A stretch of DNA of 64,000 bases, taken from positions 62,001 to 126,000 of IMG/VR virus record IMGVR_UViG_3300035670_000018; one strand, written 5' to 3'. Made by a program: the position numbers and the translations under genes. Below are positions 50,698 through 55,796 of the stretch, in pieces. This DNA comes from a virus. The number at the start of each line of letters is the position of its first letter. Within the stretch, counting starts at the first letter, position 1. The notes below the pieces were generated by a model. That model was not told the DNA's origin and made no database searches. It saw nothing but the letters and a program-made list of their open reading frames with translations.

Positions 50698-50898
50698 ATG
50701 TGAGTGTTCGCGATGTTCGGTTCTATTCATTATGAGGGCGATGACTTGCTCGGCGTATACTCTACCCTTGAAGCGGCCCGCGCTGCTCGGGACACGTATC
50801 AGTTGCAAGAACGTCAGTATGAGTATGACGAGTTTCGTATTCGCGCTCTGGATGTAGACGCTGCGGCTTATGCCGTGCCGTTCTTCACCTCGCTCTGA
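50698..50898 (+). CDS. Small protein with AUG-UGA start-stop at its 5' end
   Basis: AGAGG is ideally placed for ATG 50698, but the second codon is TGA. GTG 50704 and ATG 50713 follow in the same frame and open a frame of 64 or 61 residues (MFGSIHYEGDDLLGVYSTLEAARAARDTYQLQERQYEYDEFRIRALDVDAAAYAV). Codon use is GC-richer than average. Restart or UGA read-through would be needed to use the ATG at 50698. Function unknown. Confidence 0.45.
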
Positions 50899-50989
50899 TA
50901 TGCGTTCCGCGCATATCAGACATGCGTTTGCTGCTCTTGATAATCTGATCGACCGACACTATCTTATGAGTATGACAAAGGAGAATAAC

Positions 50990-51154
50990 ATGACATATCG
51001 TTGGGGTGAATACATTCTTGTCATTACTGAGAATGAAAGTGGTAAGGTCGTCTATACTAAGCGGTATGAGAATATGTCTGGTACTGCTATGATGGATGAA
51101 CAGAAGTTCTTTCGTCGGGACTACCCGATGCCCAAGTATCGTATTGAATGGTAA
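50990..51154 (+). CDS. Small protein, function unknown
   Basis: 54 residues from ATG 50990, preceded by AAAGGAG. TYRWGEYILVITENESGKVVYTKRYENMSGTAMMDEQKFFRRDYPMPKYRIEW. Basic C-terminus. First of a run of tightly spaced tiny genes. Confidence 0.5.
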   Translation: MTYRWGEYILVITENESGKVVYTKRYENMSGTAMMDEQKFFRRDYPMPKYRIEW

Positions 51155-51165
51155 GGAAAATTGAA

Positions 51166-51330
51166 ATGGAAAAAGTCTACGTCCTCCTTGAGAAGAATCT
51201 TGATACGAAAAATGTTCGTATTGAGGGTGTCTATGAATCTCTCAAGAAGCTTGAAGATCAAATGTGGTTTCTCATGAACTTCAATGAGGAACAAAAGTAT
51301 TACATGATTGAGGAGATGGATGTGCAATGA
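51166..51330 (+). CDS. Small protein, function unknown
   Basis: 54 residues from ATG 51166, with AAGGAAA upstream. EKVYVLLEKNLDTKNVRIEGVYESLKKLEDQMWFLMNFNEEQKYYMIEEMDVQ. The pattern of a two-strand plus helix domain resembles small phage proteins with VYVV...EDVxIxGVFxS. Function unknown. Confidence 0.5.
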   Translation: MEKVYVLLEKNLDTKNVRIEGVYESLKKLEDQMWFLMNFNEEQKYYMIEEMDVQ

Positions 51331-51503
51331 TTAGGCACTATGCAAACGAATATCAGATTCAGCTTCAAGCTGAGGCTCTGATGGACGCTCTGGATCACAA
51401 GTATATCAACACCGCAATGACGGAAATGGAATACGACATGCGTGTGGATGCAATCAACAAGTGGGAAAAAGCGCGACTCAAGGAGTTGAAGCAGTATGCT
51501 TAG
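51327..51503 (+). CDS. Small helical protein, function unknown
   Basis: 58 residues, ATGA overlap with the previous gene. IRHYANEYQIQLQAEALMDALDHKYINTAMTEMEYDMRVDAINKWEKARLKELKQYA: amphipathic helices, charged. No family recognised. Confidence 0.5.
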   Translation: MIRHYANEYQIQLQAEALMDALDHKYINTAMTEMEYDMRVDAINKWEKARLKELKQYA

Positions 51504-51642
51504 GTTCCTGCTCGGTATGGTTGTCGGCGCTTCGGCCACAACTGGTTTCGGTTTTCAGATTGTGATGGGCGCAATCGGTCTCGGCTTCATGGCTTGGGGC
51601 TTCTATGCAATGTATATGAATGGTGAACTCAGTGAATATTGA
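51496..51642 (+). CDS. Small membrane protein
   Basis: 48 residues. LRFLLGMVVGASATTGFGFQIVMGAIGLGFMAWGFYAMYM forms one or two hydrophobic segments with a Gly-rich middle, then a short acidic tail. Overlaps the previous gene by 8 bases. Probably inserts in the inner membrane; function unknown. Confidence 0.5.
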   Translation: MLRFLLGMVVGASATTGFGFQIVMGAIGLGFMAWGFYAMYMNGELSEY

Positions 51643-52150
51643 TATCTATGGCAAGTCTAAGCATATGTGCAAAGCGGAAATCAAGTTCGCTACTGCATTC
51701 TTTGCTCAGTATCTAATGGGTACCAGACTCGCAAAGAATCTTGACATTGAGATTCGGATTGAGGGTCAGGGTCGCGCAGAGGGGCATTGTAATCCTCTTG
51801 ATGGTGAACGGCGCCCTCGGTCCTTTGAGATTGGTATCAGACCTGGAATGCAGCGGTACAAGATGCTCCAGTGCCTCGCGCATGAGATGGTGCATTTGAA
51901 GCAGTATGCTAAGGGTGAGTTGTCCAATGAGTTGATCACTGCAAAGTGGCAGGGAAAGACTTACAAGCTTACCAACTCAATGGAAGACTATTTCAACTGG
52001 CCTTGGGAAATTGAAGCTTATGGTCGTGATCGGTCGCTTTATCTGTTCTATCAGGTGATGTTGAACTCGGAAAAGATCAAGTTCAAGAATGGTAAGATGT
52101 ATATGAAGGGTAAGCTTTTCAAGCTTGACAAGGCTAAGAATACCAAGTAA
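51620..52150 (+). CDS. SprT-like zinc metallopeptidase
   Basis: 176 residues. CLAHEMVHLKQYAKGEL near residue 86 is a HExxH zinc motif with downstream Glu candidates, and PWEIEAYGRD supplies the ExxA-type third ligand. Early IDIYGKSKHMCKAEIKFATAFF. Comparable SprT-like proteins are common in phages. Start at ATG 51620 lies inside the membrane-protein gene; GTG 51632 is an alternative. Confidence 0.7.
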   Translation: MVNSVNIDIYGKSKHMCKAEIKFATAFFAQYLMGTRLAKNLDIEIRIEGQGRAEGHCNPLDGERRPRSFEIGIRPGMQRYKMLQCLAHEMVHLKQYAKGELSNELITAKWQGKTYKLTNSMEDYFNWPWEIEAYGRDRSLYLFYQVMLNSEKIKFKNGKMYMKGKLFKLDKAKNTK

Positions 52151-52159
52151 GATATACGC

Positions 52160-52387
52160 ATGATCAAGACACAGTGGAAAATCAAGATTGGCGACATGAT
52201 CCATGTTCGCACTCATTACAAGTATGGTGTGATGGATAATGTCCATATCAAGTCTGGAAAGGTAGTGCAAAGTGAGCGACATGATCCCGTTGGTACTTTT
52301 CGTTTGTATACAGGTAATCCTCAGTACCCCGTTTCTCTTATCGCAGATGAACGGGTCACTGGCATTAAGCTTCGTGAGGTCGCGTAA
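52160..52387 (+). CDS. Small protein, function unknown
   Basis: 75 residues. IKTQWKIKIGDMIHVRTHYKYGVMDNVHIKSGKVVQSERHDPVGTFRLYTGNPQYPVSLIADERVTGIKLREV: beta-rich, SH3-like in outline (inference). Starts 9 bases after the peptidase stop. Confidence 0.45.
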   Translation: MIKTQWKIKIGDMIHVRTHYKYGVMDNVHIKSGKVVQSERHDPVGTFRLYTGNPQYPVSLIADERVTGIKLREVA

Positions 52388-52566
52388 TGGCTAGTATTCA
52401 TGTACCGTCAGGTAAACTGACATGGGAAGAAAAGTTGGAGATCCGCAAACACGCGCTAGAGTGTGCCGCTAGGACGTATCAAGGACAAGGCGCATTTAAT
52501 GCAGAAAACGTTACCAATCGTGCTGCAATCTTTGAAGACTACTTGATGGGGAAGAATGATGGTTAA
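52387..52566 (+). CDS. Small protein, function unknown
   Basis: 59 residues, ATG overlapping the previous TAA by one base. ASIHVPSGKLTWEEKLEIRKHALECAARTYQGQGAFNAENVTNRAAIFEDYLMG. Helical; the ending resembles small phage proteins of unknown role. Confidence 0.45.
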   Translation: MASIHVPSGKLTWEEKLEIRKHALECAARTYQGQGAFNAENVTNRAAIFEDYLMGKNDG

Positions 52567-52747
52567 GTCTTATGATGTAAGTTTTCATCTTGACGAATCT
52601 CTTGCAGGATGGTATCTTTACTGCTTTGAGGACGATGATGTAGTCCATGAGCAGTTCTTCCGCGACCGCGATGATGCTCACGCTATGGGCCATCGCTTTC
52701 TTGATGGACTGTATGTCAAGGGTTTCCCGATTGAGGAACTGGCATGA
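52559..52747 (+). CDS. Small acidic protein, function unknown
   Basis: 62 residues from ATG 52559 (52556 also possible). VKSYDVSFHLDESLAGWYLYCFEDDDVVHEQFFRDRDDAHAMGHRFLDGL. Overlaps both neighbours. No motif. Confidence 0.45.
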   Translation: MVKSYDVSFHLDESLAGWYLYCFEDDDVVHEQFFRDRDDAHAMGHRFLDGLYVKGFPIEELA

Positions 52748-52974
52748 GAAAGCAGAGTCTTTGGAATCGATTTCTTAACTGGTACAGTCCAGTTTGGGGT
52801 ATGCTCGTTCCGCTTGTCATCGCAGTAGGCTTTCTTTTTGTTCTAGAATATAAAGCAGATGAACAAAAGCTTGCATTTTCTAATGCCTGTGCTACAATGG
52901 GTGGTGTCGCATTGATTGGACGTAACGGAACAAAAGTTTGCTTCAAGCAGGATGTTGTCCTGTCTGTACACTAA
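52744..52974 (+). CDS. Single-pass membrane protein
   Basis: 76 residues. Basic start RKQSLWNRFLNWYSPVWG, hydrophobic segment MLVPLVIAVGFLFVLEY (residues about 20-36), then a soluble part NACATMGGVALIGRNGTKVCFKQD with two Cys, possibly periplasmic. Function unknown. Confidence 0.5.
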   Translation: MRKQSLWNRFLNWYSPVWGMLVPLVIAVGFLFVLEYKADEQKLAFSNACATMGGVALIGRNGTKVCFKQDVVLSVH

Positions 52975-52977
52975 ATA
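52971..52977 (+). promoter_or_regulatory. Late promoter CTAAATA before the tRNA cluster
   Basis: CTAAATA overlaps the membrane-protein stop, 15 bases upstream of the first cluster tRNA-like gene. Confidence 0.4.
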
Positions 52978-52991
52978 AAATACAGTTTAAT

Positions 52992-53074
52992 GGCCACGTA
53001 ACCGATGGCGGCTTCTACCCGCTTAACCGTAACTGGAGTTGAAAATGGGAGTTCGAATCTCTCCGTGGTCGCCA
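52992..53074 (+). tRNA. Atypical tRNA-Arg (TCT), no D-arm
   Basis: Acceptor GGCCACG/CGTGGTC plus G and encoded CCA, T-arm GGGAG-TTCGAAT-CTCTC. Only 8 bases separate the acceptor from a stem GGCGG/CCGCT whose loop CTTCTAC gives anticodon TCT. Instead of a D-arm there are 24 bases between anticodon arm and T-arm, including GTAACTGGAG. Partner in oddity: tRNA at 56811. Confidence 0.5.
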
Positions 53075-53096
53075 TTTCAAATTATGGAGAAAGTGA

Positions 53097-53363
53097 ATGT
53101 CTGCACCGAAGACCAAGACCAAGTACACTTCTAAGGGTGAGCGTGAAGCGAACCGTAGCTTGTCAAAGGCTATCAAGCGTGATCGCACAGTCATTGAGAA
53201 GTCTCAGATCAAGCAGAAGGCATGGTTGAAGGGACAGAACCCTTGGATCGTCGTGCCGAATGAGAATACAGCCGATACTAAGGCACGGTTTGTTCGCGTT
53301 CGTGCTGAGACTGAGTGGGGTGATCCGCGCAAGGGCTTCATGTTCGGCGCGATGAAGGACTAA
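53097..53363 (+). CDS. Small basic protein, function unknown
   Basis: 88 residues, GTG or ATG start near 53097 with TGGAGAAAG upstream. SAPKTKTKYTSKGEREANRSLSKAIKRDRTVIEKSQIKQKAWLKGQNPWIVVPNENTADTKARFVRVRAETEWGDP. Strongly basic N-terminal half. Lies between the first two tRNAs. No family recognised. Confidence 0.5.
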   Translation: MSAPKTKTKYTSKGEREANRSLSKAIKRDRTVIEKSQIKQKAWLKGQNPWIVVPNENTADTKARFVRVRAETEWGDPRKGFMFGAMKD

Positions 53364-53370
53364 GATTAAC

Positions 53371-53447
53371 GCCCCCTTAGCCCAGCGGTAGGAGGCACCG
53401 GACTTAAAATCCGTACAGGGACAGTTCGAATCTGTCAGGGGGTACCA
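53371..53447 (+). tRNA. tRNA-Leu (TAA)
   Basis: Acceptor GCCCCCT/AGGGGGT, anticodon stem CCGGA/TCCGT with loop CTTAAAA, T-arm ACAG-TTCGAAT-CTGT, CCA encoded. Short variable loop rather than the long arm usual for Leu. Confidence 0.85.
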
Positions 53448-53451
53448 AATT

Positions 53452-53528
53452 TGCATCTGTAGCACAGCGGTTAGTGCTATCGGCTCATAACCGATTGGTC
53501 CTTGGTTCGAATCCAAGCGGATGCACCA
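53452..53528 (+). tRNA. tRNA-Met/Ile2 (CAT)
   Basis: Acceptor TGCATCT/GGATGCA, anticodon stem ATCGG/CCGAT with loop CTCATAA, T-arm CTTGG-TTCGAAT-CCAAG, CCA encoded. Elongator Met or lysidine-modified Ile2 cannot be separated here. Confidence 0.88.
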
Positions 53529-53533
53529 AATAA

Positions 53534-53623
53534 CGGAGTGAGACTAAGAGTCAGAGAGGACTTATAAACCTTTTGCAGCCGATTACTGCCTTTGAGGTGG
53601 AGCGTTACCACCCACTCCGACCA
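53534..53623 (+). tRNA. Degenerate class II tRNA-like gene (loop reads TAT, Ile)
   Basis: Acceptor CGGAGTG/CACTCCG plus ACCA; D-like hairpin GACT-AAG-AGTC without GG; anticodon-like AGAGG/CCTTT with CTTATAA inside; variable arm GCAG/CTGC; T-like stem GGTGG/CCACC with loop AGCGTTA instead of TTCRANY. tRNA-Thr(GGT) at 59589 has a related loop, ATCGTTA, so it may still work. Confidence 0.4.
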
Positions 53624-53628
53624 ATATT

Positions 53629-53705
53629 GCCCTCGTAGCCCAACTGGCAGAGGCAGCAGATTCAAATCCTGCTCAGTGTAAGTTCGACTCTTACCGAGGG
53701 CACCA
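53629..53705 (+). tRNA. tRNA-Leu (CAA)
   Basis: Acceptor GCCCTCG/CGAGGGC, D-arm GCCC...GGC, anticodon loop TTCAAAT in stem GCAGA/CCTGC with one A-C mismatch, T-arm TAAG-TTCGACT-CTTA, CCA encoded. Confidence 0.75.
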
Positions 53706-53714
53706 AAAAAAAAG

Positions 53715-53755
53715 TTGACAAAAACATAAAATCCAGCTAGGATGTTGTATAAATA
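53715..53755 (+). promoter_or_regulatory. Early promoter followed by late box, before leader peptide
   Basis: TTGACA (53715-53720), 17 bases, TAGGAT (53738-53743); five bases later TATAAATA (53748-53755). Both would transcrib the 28-codon leader frame and the terminator at 53892. Confidence 0.7.
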
Positions 53756-53779
53756 GAATACAGTTTAAGAAAGACGGAA

Positions 53780-53866
53780 ATGAAACCCATTCTACCTCCA
53801 TTTACAATTAATCAAGAAACATGCCAGCCATCATGGGCAGGTGTGATGAGGGGTTCTATGTATTAA
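53780..53866 (+). CDS. Leader peptide of a putative attenuator
   Basis: 28 codons (MKPILPPFTINQETCQPSWAG...). ACGGAA precedes the ATG. The frame covers GGGGTTCT (53850-53857), which can pair with the 5' arm of the downstream terminator. The short length, placement between promoter and terminator and overlap with a competing stem fit a regulatory leader. Contains Trp19, Cys15 and three Pro. Confidence 0.5.
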   Translation: MKPILPPFTINQETCQPSWAGVMRGSMY

Positions 53867-53891
53867 GTCTTAGTACAGACTTAGTTTCTTA

Positions 53892-53929
53892 GAACCCCGA
53901 AGCCAAAAGTTTCGGGGTTCTTCGTTTTT
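53892..53929 (+). terminator. Terminator/attenuator after the leader peptide
   Basis: GAACCCCGAA (53892-53901) and TTCGGGGTTC (53911-53920) form a perfect 10-bp stem, followed by TTCGTTTTT. AGAACCCC (53891-53898) can instead pair with GGGGTTCT at 53850-53857 inside the leader frame. Confidence 0.8.
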
Positions 53930-53932
53930 ATA

Positions 53933-54018
53933 GTTGCGTCCAGTGCATAGCAGATATGCGAAAAAAGAATAAGAAAAGACTTGAAATTGGCTGCGACAAG
54001 CACTATATTAGATATGTA
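53933..54018 (+). promoter_or_regulatory. Palindrome promoter cassette, copy C
   Basis: TTGCGTCCAGTGCATAGC...TATGCG (53934-53960) contains GCATA-gcaga-TATGC, the exact reverse complement of the 15-mer in copy B. Then TTGAAA (53981-53986), 17 bases, TATATT (54004-54009) and the shared AGATATGTAA block. The direct repeats of copies A and B are missing. Confidence 0.6.
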
Positions 54019-54288
54019 AGAGAGAAAAGAGTTTCCCAGCCGCGCGGGACAAGATGCGGTCGCTGTTTAACATTGTTAAGTTCCTATGAGTTACCCTTGC
54101 TCACTCAAGGGCGCACTGAGTAGCGAAATATCCAGTGAGGGACTGTGACTCAGCACAGCCTCACATTCTATCTCTTCAGATATGCACCGGGCATTGTAGC
54201 TACTGCCTAGTGTGGCACAGTCGCGCTGCTTCGGTGGCGTTCAAGATGAACTGTTCGATTCAGTTGGTGCATATCTGAAGTGATAGAA
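54019..54288 (+). ncRNA. Large structured RNA candidate downstream of promoter C
   Basis: No protein frame is supported between 53930 and the tRNA at 54294. Hairpins: CCTTG/CAAGG, and GTGAGG-CTGTG/CACAG-CCTCAC (54135-54164). Then a 22-bp near-perfect stem, 54166-54188 with 54266-54288 (one T-T mismatch), encloses a UUCG hairpin CGCTGC/GTGGCG and a T-arm-like hairpin AACTG-TTCGATT-CAGTT next to the stem. The last part resembles a tRNA with a very long acceptor stem and no CCA. Confidence 0.55.
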
Positions 54289-54293
54289 TACAT

Positions 54294-54370
54294 TCCTCTC
54301 AAGCCAACTAGGTGGAGGCAACTGACTGTTAATCAGTGTACGACAGGTTCGAATCCTGTGGGGGGAGCCA
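54294..54370 (+). tRNA. tRNA-Asn (GTT)
   Basis: Acceptor TCCTCTC/GGGGGGA with G-T pairs, anticodon stem ACTGA/TCAGT with loop CTGTTAA, T-arm ACAGG-TTCGAAT-CCTGT, CCA encoded. Starts 6 bases after the large structured RNA. Confidence 0.88.
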
Positions 54371-54376
54371 ATTCAT

Positions 54377-54463
54377 GGACCAGTCGCCTAGTGGCTATGG
54401 CAGCAGACTCTTAATCTGTCGTGAGAAATCACATCGTGGGTTCGAGTCCCACTTGGTCCTCCA
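54377..54463 (+). tRNA. tRNA-Lys (CTT) with long variable arm
   Basis: Acceptor GGACCAG/TTGGTCC, anticodon stem GCAGA/TCTGT with loop CTCTTAA, variable hairpin GTGA-GAAA-TCAC, T-arm GTGGG-TTCGAGT-CCCAC, CCA encoded. A class II variable arm is unusual for Lys. Confidence 0.8.
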
Positions 54464-54468
54464 ATCAT

Positions 54469-54542
54469 GGCCTATTAGTGAATGGATATCACACCGCTCT
54501 GTCTAAGCGGAGAAGCGAGTTTGAGCCTCGCATAGGTCGCCA
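54469..54542 (+). tRNA. tRNA-Asp (GTC)
   Basis: Acceptor GGCCTAT/ATAGGTC, anticodon stem CCGCT/AGCGG with loop CTGTCTA, T-arm GCGAG-TTTGAGC-CTCGC, CCA encoded. Followed by a 71-base spacer with hairpins ACGGC/GCCGT and GGGT/ACCC. Confidence 0.88.
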
Positions 54543-54613
54543 TTTAGTACGCCTGTCCCGCTTTGGGAAGTTGGGTAGGGTTGACGGCACCCTCGCAGTA
54601 CGAAAGCCGTTAT

Positions 54614-54691
54614 CTGAGTGTACGAGAGTCTGGTTACATCCCATAGATTTGGAATCTATGAACGCAGGTTCGAATCCTGCCACTCAGACCA
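54614..54691 (+). tRNA. tRNA-Pro (TGG)
   Basis: Acceptor CTGAGTG/CACTCAG, anticodon stem ATAGA/TCTAT with loop TTTGGAA, T-arm GCAGG-TTCGAAT-CCTGC, CCA encoded. Confidence 0.9.
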
Positions 54692-54696
54692 ATTAT

Positions 54697-54770
54697 ATCA
54701 GTGTAGTGTAACGGTAGCACGGCAGCCTCCAAAACTGCTTGTCAGGGTTCGAATCCTTGCACTGGTGCCA
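54697..54770 (+). tRNA. tRNA-Trp (CCA)
   Basis: Acceptor ATCAGTG/CACTGGT, anticodon stem GCAGC/ACTGC (one mismatch) with loop CTCCAAA, T-arm CAGGG-TTCGAAT-CCTTG, CCA encoded. Confidence 0.85.
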
Positions 54771-54773
54771 GTC

Positions 54774-54884
54774 AGAAAGAGCGGTAGTCGGAGTGCGAAT
54801 CCGATGAGAACATGCCTGTGATCGCACACAGGCATTAAGTATCCTCACCATAGACTTCGGTCAACATAGAGGAACGCTCTTTCT
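54774..54884 (+). ncRNA. Multi-hairpin RNA closed by a 10-bp stem
   Basis: AGAAAGAGCG (54774-54783) pairs with CGCTCTTTCT (54875-54884). Inside: TCGGA-gtgcgaa-TCCGA, ATGCCTGTG-atcgca-CACAGGCAT (9 bp, perfect), and CCTC/GAGG enclosing GAC-TTCG-GTC. It is tRNA-sized and branched but has no T-loop, anticodon or CCA. It starts 4 bases after tRNA-Trp and ends just before a promoter. Confidence 0.65.
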
Positions 54885-54886
54885 AC

Positions 54887-54915
54887 TTGACTTTACGTGA
54901 TGCCTCGTCTATAAT
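54887..54915 (+). promoter_or_regulatory. Promoter TTGACT-N17-TATAAT
   Basis: TTGACT (54887-54892), 17 bases, TATAAT (54910-54915), 24 bases before the gene at 54940. It restarts transcription within the cluster, directly after the multi-hairpin RNA. Confidence 0.85.
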
Positions 54916-54939
54916 AAGACAACAATCAACGAGGTAACT

Positions 54940-55155
54940 ATGGCAAAGATGACGATTAAGAAAGTGATGGAATTACAAGATCATTTCATCAAAGCTGGTA
55001 TTATGAAAGACCCTAAGTCTTATACCGCAGATGAATTGAAGTATCTTAATCCTGCTATTCCATCTGACTTCATTGATGATTATGTTGATGTTCGTGATGG
55101 TAAGAAGAAAGAAAGCGACTGGCAGCGTATTCCGCTGAAGATCGAAGATTTGTAA
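54940..55155 (+). CDS. Small protein, function unknown
   Basis: 71 residues after GAGGTAA. AKMTIKKVMELQDHFIKAGIMKDPKSYTADELKYLNPAIPSDFIDDYVDVRDGKKKESDWQRIPLKIEDL. Helical with a polar C-terminus. Its promoter also serves the tRNAs behind it. No family recognised. Confidence 0.5.
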   Translation: MAKMTIKKVMELQDHFIKAGIMKDPKSYTADELKYLNPAIPSDFIDDYVDVRDGKKKESDWQRIPLKIEDL

Positions 55156-55161
55156 TACAAT

Positions 55162-55236
55162 GGGCTTGTAGTATAATGGGTATTATCTCCCGCTTGCACC
55201 GGGAAGAACAGGGTTCGATTCCCTGCTTGTCCACCA
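55162..55236 (+). tRNA. tRNA-Ala (TGC)
   Basis: Anticodon stem TCCCG/CGGGA with loop CTTGCAC, T-arm CAGGG-TTCGATT-CCCTG, CCA encoded. The acceptor GGGCTTG/CTTGTCC has two T-T mismatches; the Ala-specific G3-U70 pair is present. Confidence 0.82.
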
Positions 55237-55244
55237 AGTTTAAC

Positions 55245-55318
55245 GCCTCTATAGTTCAATGGCAGAACGCCTGTTTTGTAATCAGGATATCAGGGTTCGA
55301 TTCCTTGTCGAGGCACCA
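55245..55318 (+). tRNA. tRNA-Thr (TGT)
   Basis: Acceptor GCCTCTA/TCGAGGC (one mismatch), anticodon stem CCTGT/TCAGG with loop TTTGTAA, T-arm CAGGG-TTCGATT-CCTTG, CCA encoded. Confidence 0.85.
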
Positions 55319-55322
55319 GTTT

Positions 55323-55437
55323 AGCGTTGTAGGAGCAGAAGTGACCTTGTTGGGATGGTCTGCTGTATGCGGCTCACAGGCGAGTTGAGGGGTTTGATCA
55401 CCCCAAGTCTGGCGAGGGTTCAATTCCCTCCAACGCT
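55323..55437 (+). ncRNA. 115-nt tRNA-like RNA without CCA
   Basis: Acceptor-like AGCGTTG/CAACGCT (7 bp, perfect) and a true T-arm GAGGG-TTCAATT-CCCTC. Between them are 84 bases with AGCAGA/TCTGCT and GGGGT-ttgatc-ACCCC hairpins and no standard anticodon arm. CTGTATG could present GTA, but with a weak stem. No CCA follows. It may be an aberrant tRNA or a tRNA-mimic. Confidence 0.55.
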
Positions 55438-55524
55438 AATCTAATTTGATCTGGCTACGTAGCAGCAATGTGCGTCATGAATGTCAGACAGTCAACCAAA
55501 TAACTGTGCGGTTGACACCAGTTT

Positions 55525-55610
55525 GGGTGAGCGGCAACGACGGTGAGTTGCGGCGGACTGTAAATCCCCTGTCTATGACTTAGAAGGTTCGAATCCTTTC
55601 TCACCCACCA
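55525..55610 (+). tRNA. tRNA-Tyr (GTA)
   Basis: Acceptor GGGTGAG/CTCACCC, loop CTGTAAA in stem GCGGA/TCCCC (one mismatch), class II variable region, T-arm GAAGG-TTCGAAT-CCTTT, CCA encoded. The 84-base spacer before it holds GTCAACC/GGTTGAC (55491-55497, 55510-55516). Confidence 0.85.
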
Positions 55611-55617
55611 AATTGAT

Positions 55618-55698
55618 TTAGCTACTCACACAGTATGGTTACGCCATATCTTAGAGTCACGAATGCTAAACAACCAGACTTAATACTGTGCTGTCTGG
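55618..55698 (+). ncRNA. Structured spacer RNA with crossing stems
   Basis: TTAGC (55618-55622)/GCTAA (55665-55669); TATGG-ttacg-CCATA (55634-55648); CACAGTAT (55629-55636)/ATACTGTG (55683-55690); CCAGAC (55674-55679)/GTCTGG (55693-55698). Some stems cross, so alternative folds or a pseudoknot are needed. No frame or tRNA is present. Confidence 0.4.
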
Positions 55699-55708
55699 AT
55701 TATTTTAT

Positions 55709-55794
55709 ACTACCTTATCCAAGTGGTTGAAGGAAGGCGGCCGATAACCGTCTGGCGAAAGCCCGCGTTTGTTCGAATCAAACAGGTAGTACCA
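55709..55794 (+). tRNA. Class II tRNA, loop CCGATAA (Ile GAT or Ser CGA)
   Basis: Acceptor ACTACCT/AGGTAGT, Ser/Leu-like D-arm with GTGGTTGAAGGA, stem GGCGG/CCGTC, variable hairpin GGC-GAAA-GCC, T-arm GTTTG-TTCGAAT-CAAAC, CCA encoded. By position the anticodon is GAT, but base 33 is C, not T; reading one base earlier gives CGA (Ser), which suits the class II body. Confidence 0.65.
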
Positions 55795-55796
55795 TT

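Noticed and set aside
50654-50857. 67-codon frame overlapping the start of the gene at 50698
   Set aside because: Cys-rich, no ribosome site, out of frame with the better-supported small protein.
53163-53516. Minus-strand frame over two tRNAs and a small gene
   Set aside because: Contains translated tRNA complement; typical false frame in tRNA clusters.
54166-54288. tmRNA
   Set aside because: T-arm and long stem are present, but no CCA, no G-U in an Ala-type acceptor and no tag reading frame.
54421-54711. Plus-strand frame across tRNA-Lys to tRNA-Pro
   Set aside because: Runs through three tRNA genes; not protein coding.
55176-55388. Plus-strand frame over tRNA-Ala and tRNA-Thr
   Set aside because: Made of tRNA sequence; no independent support.
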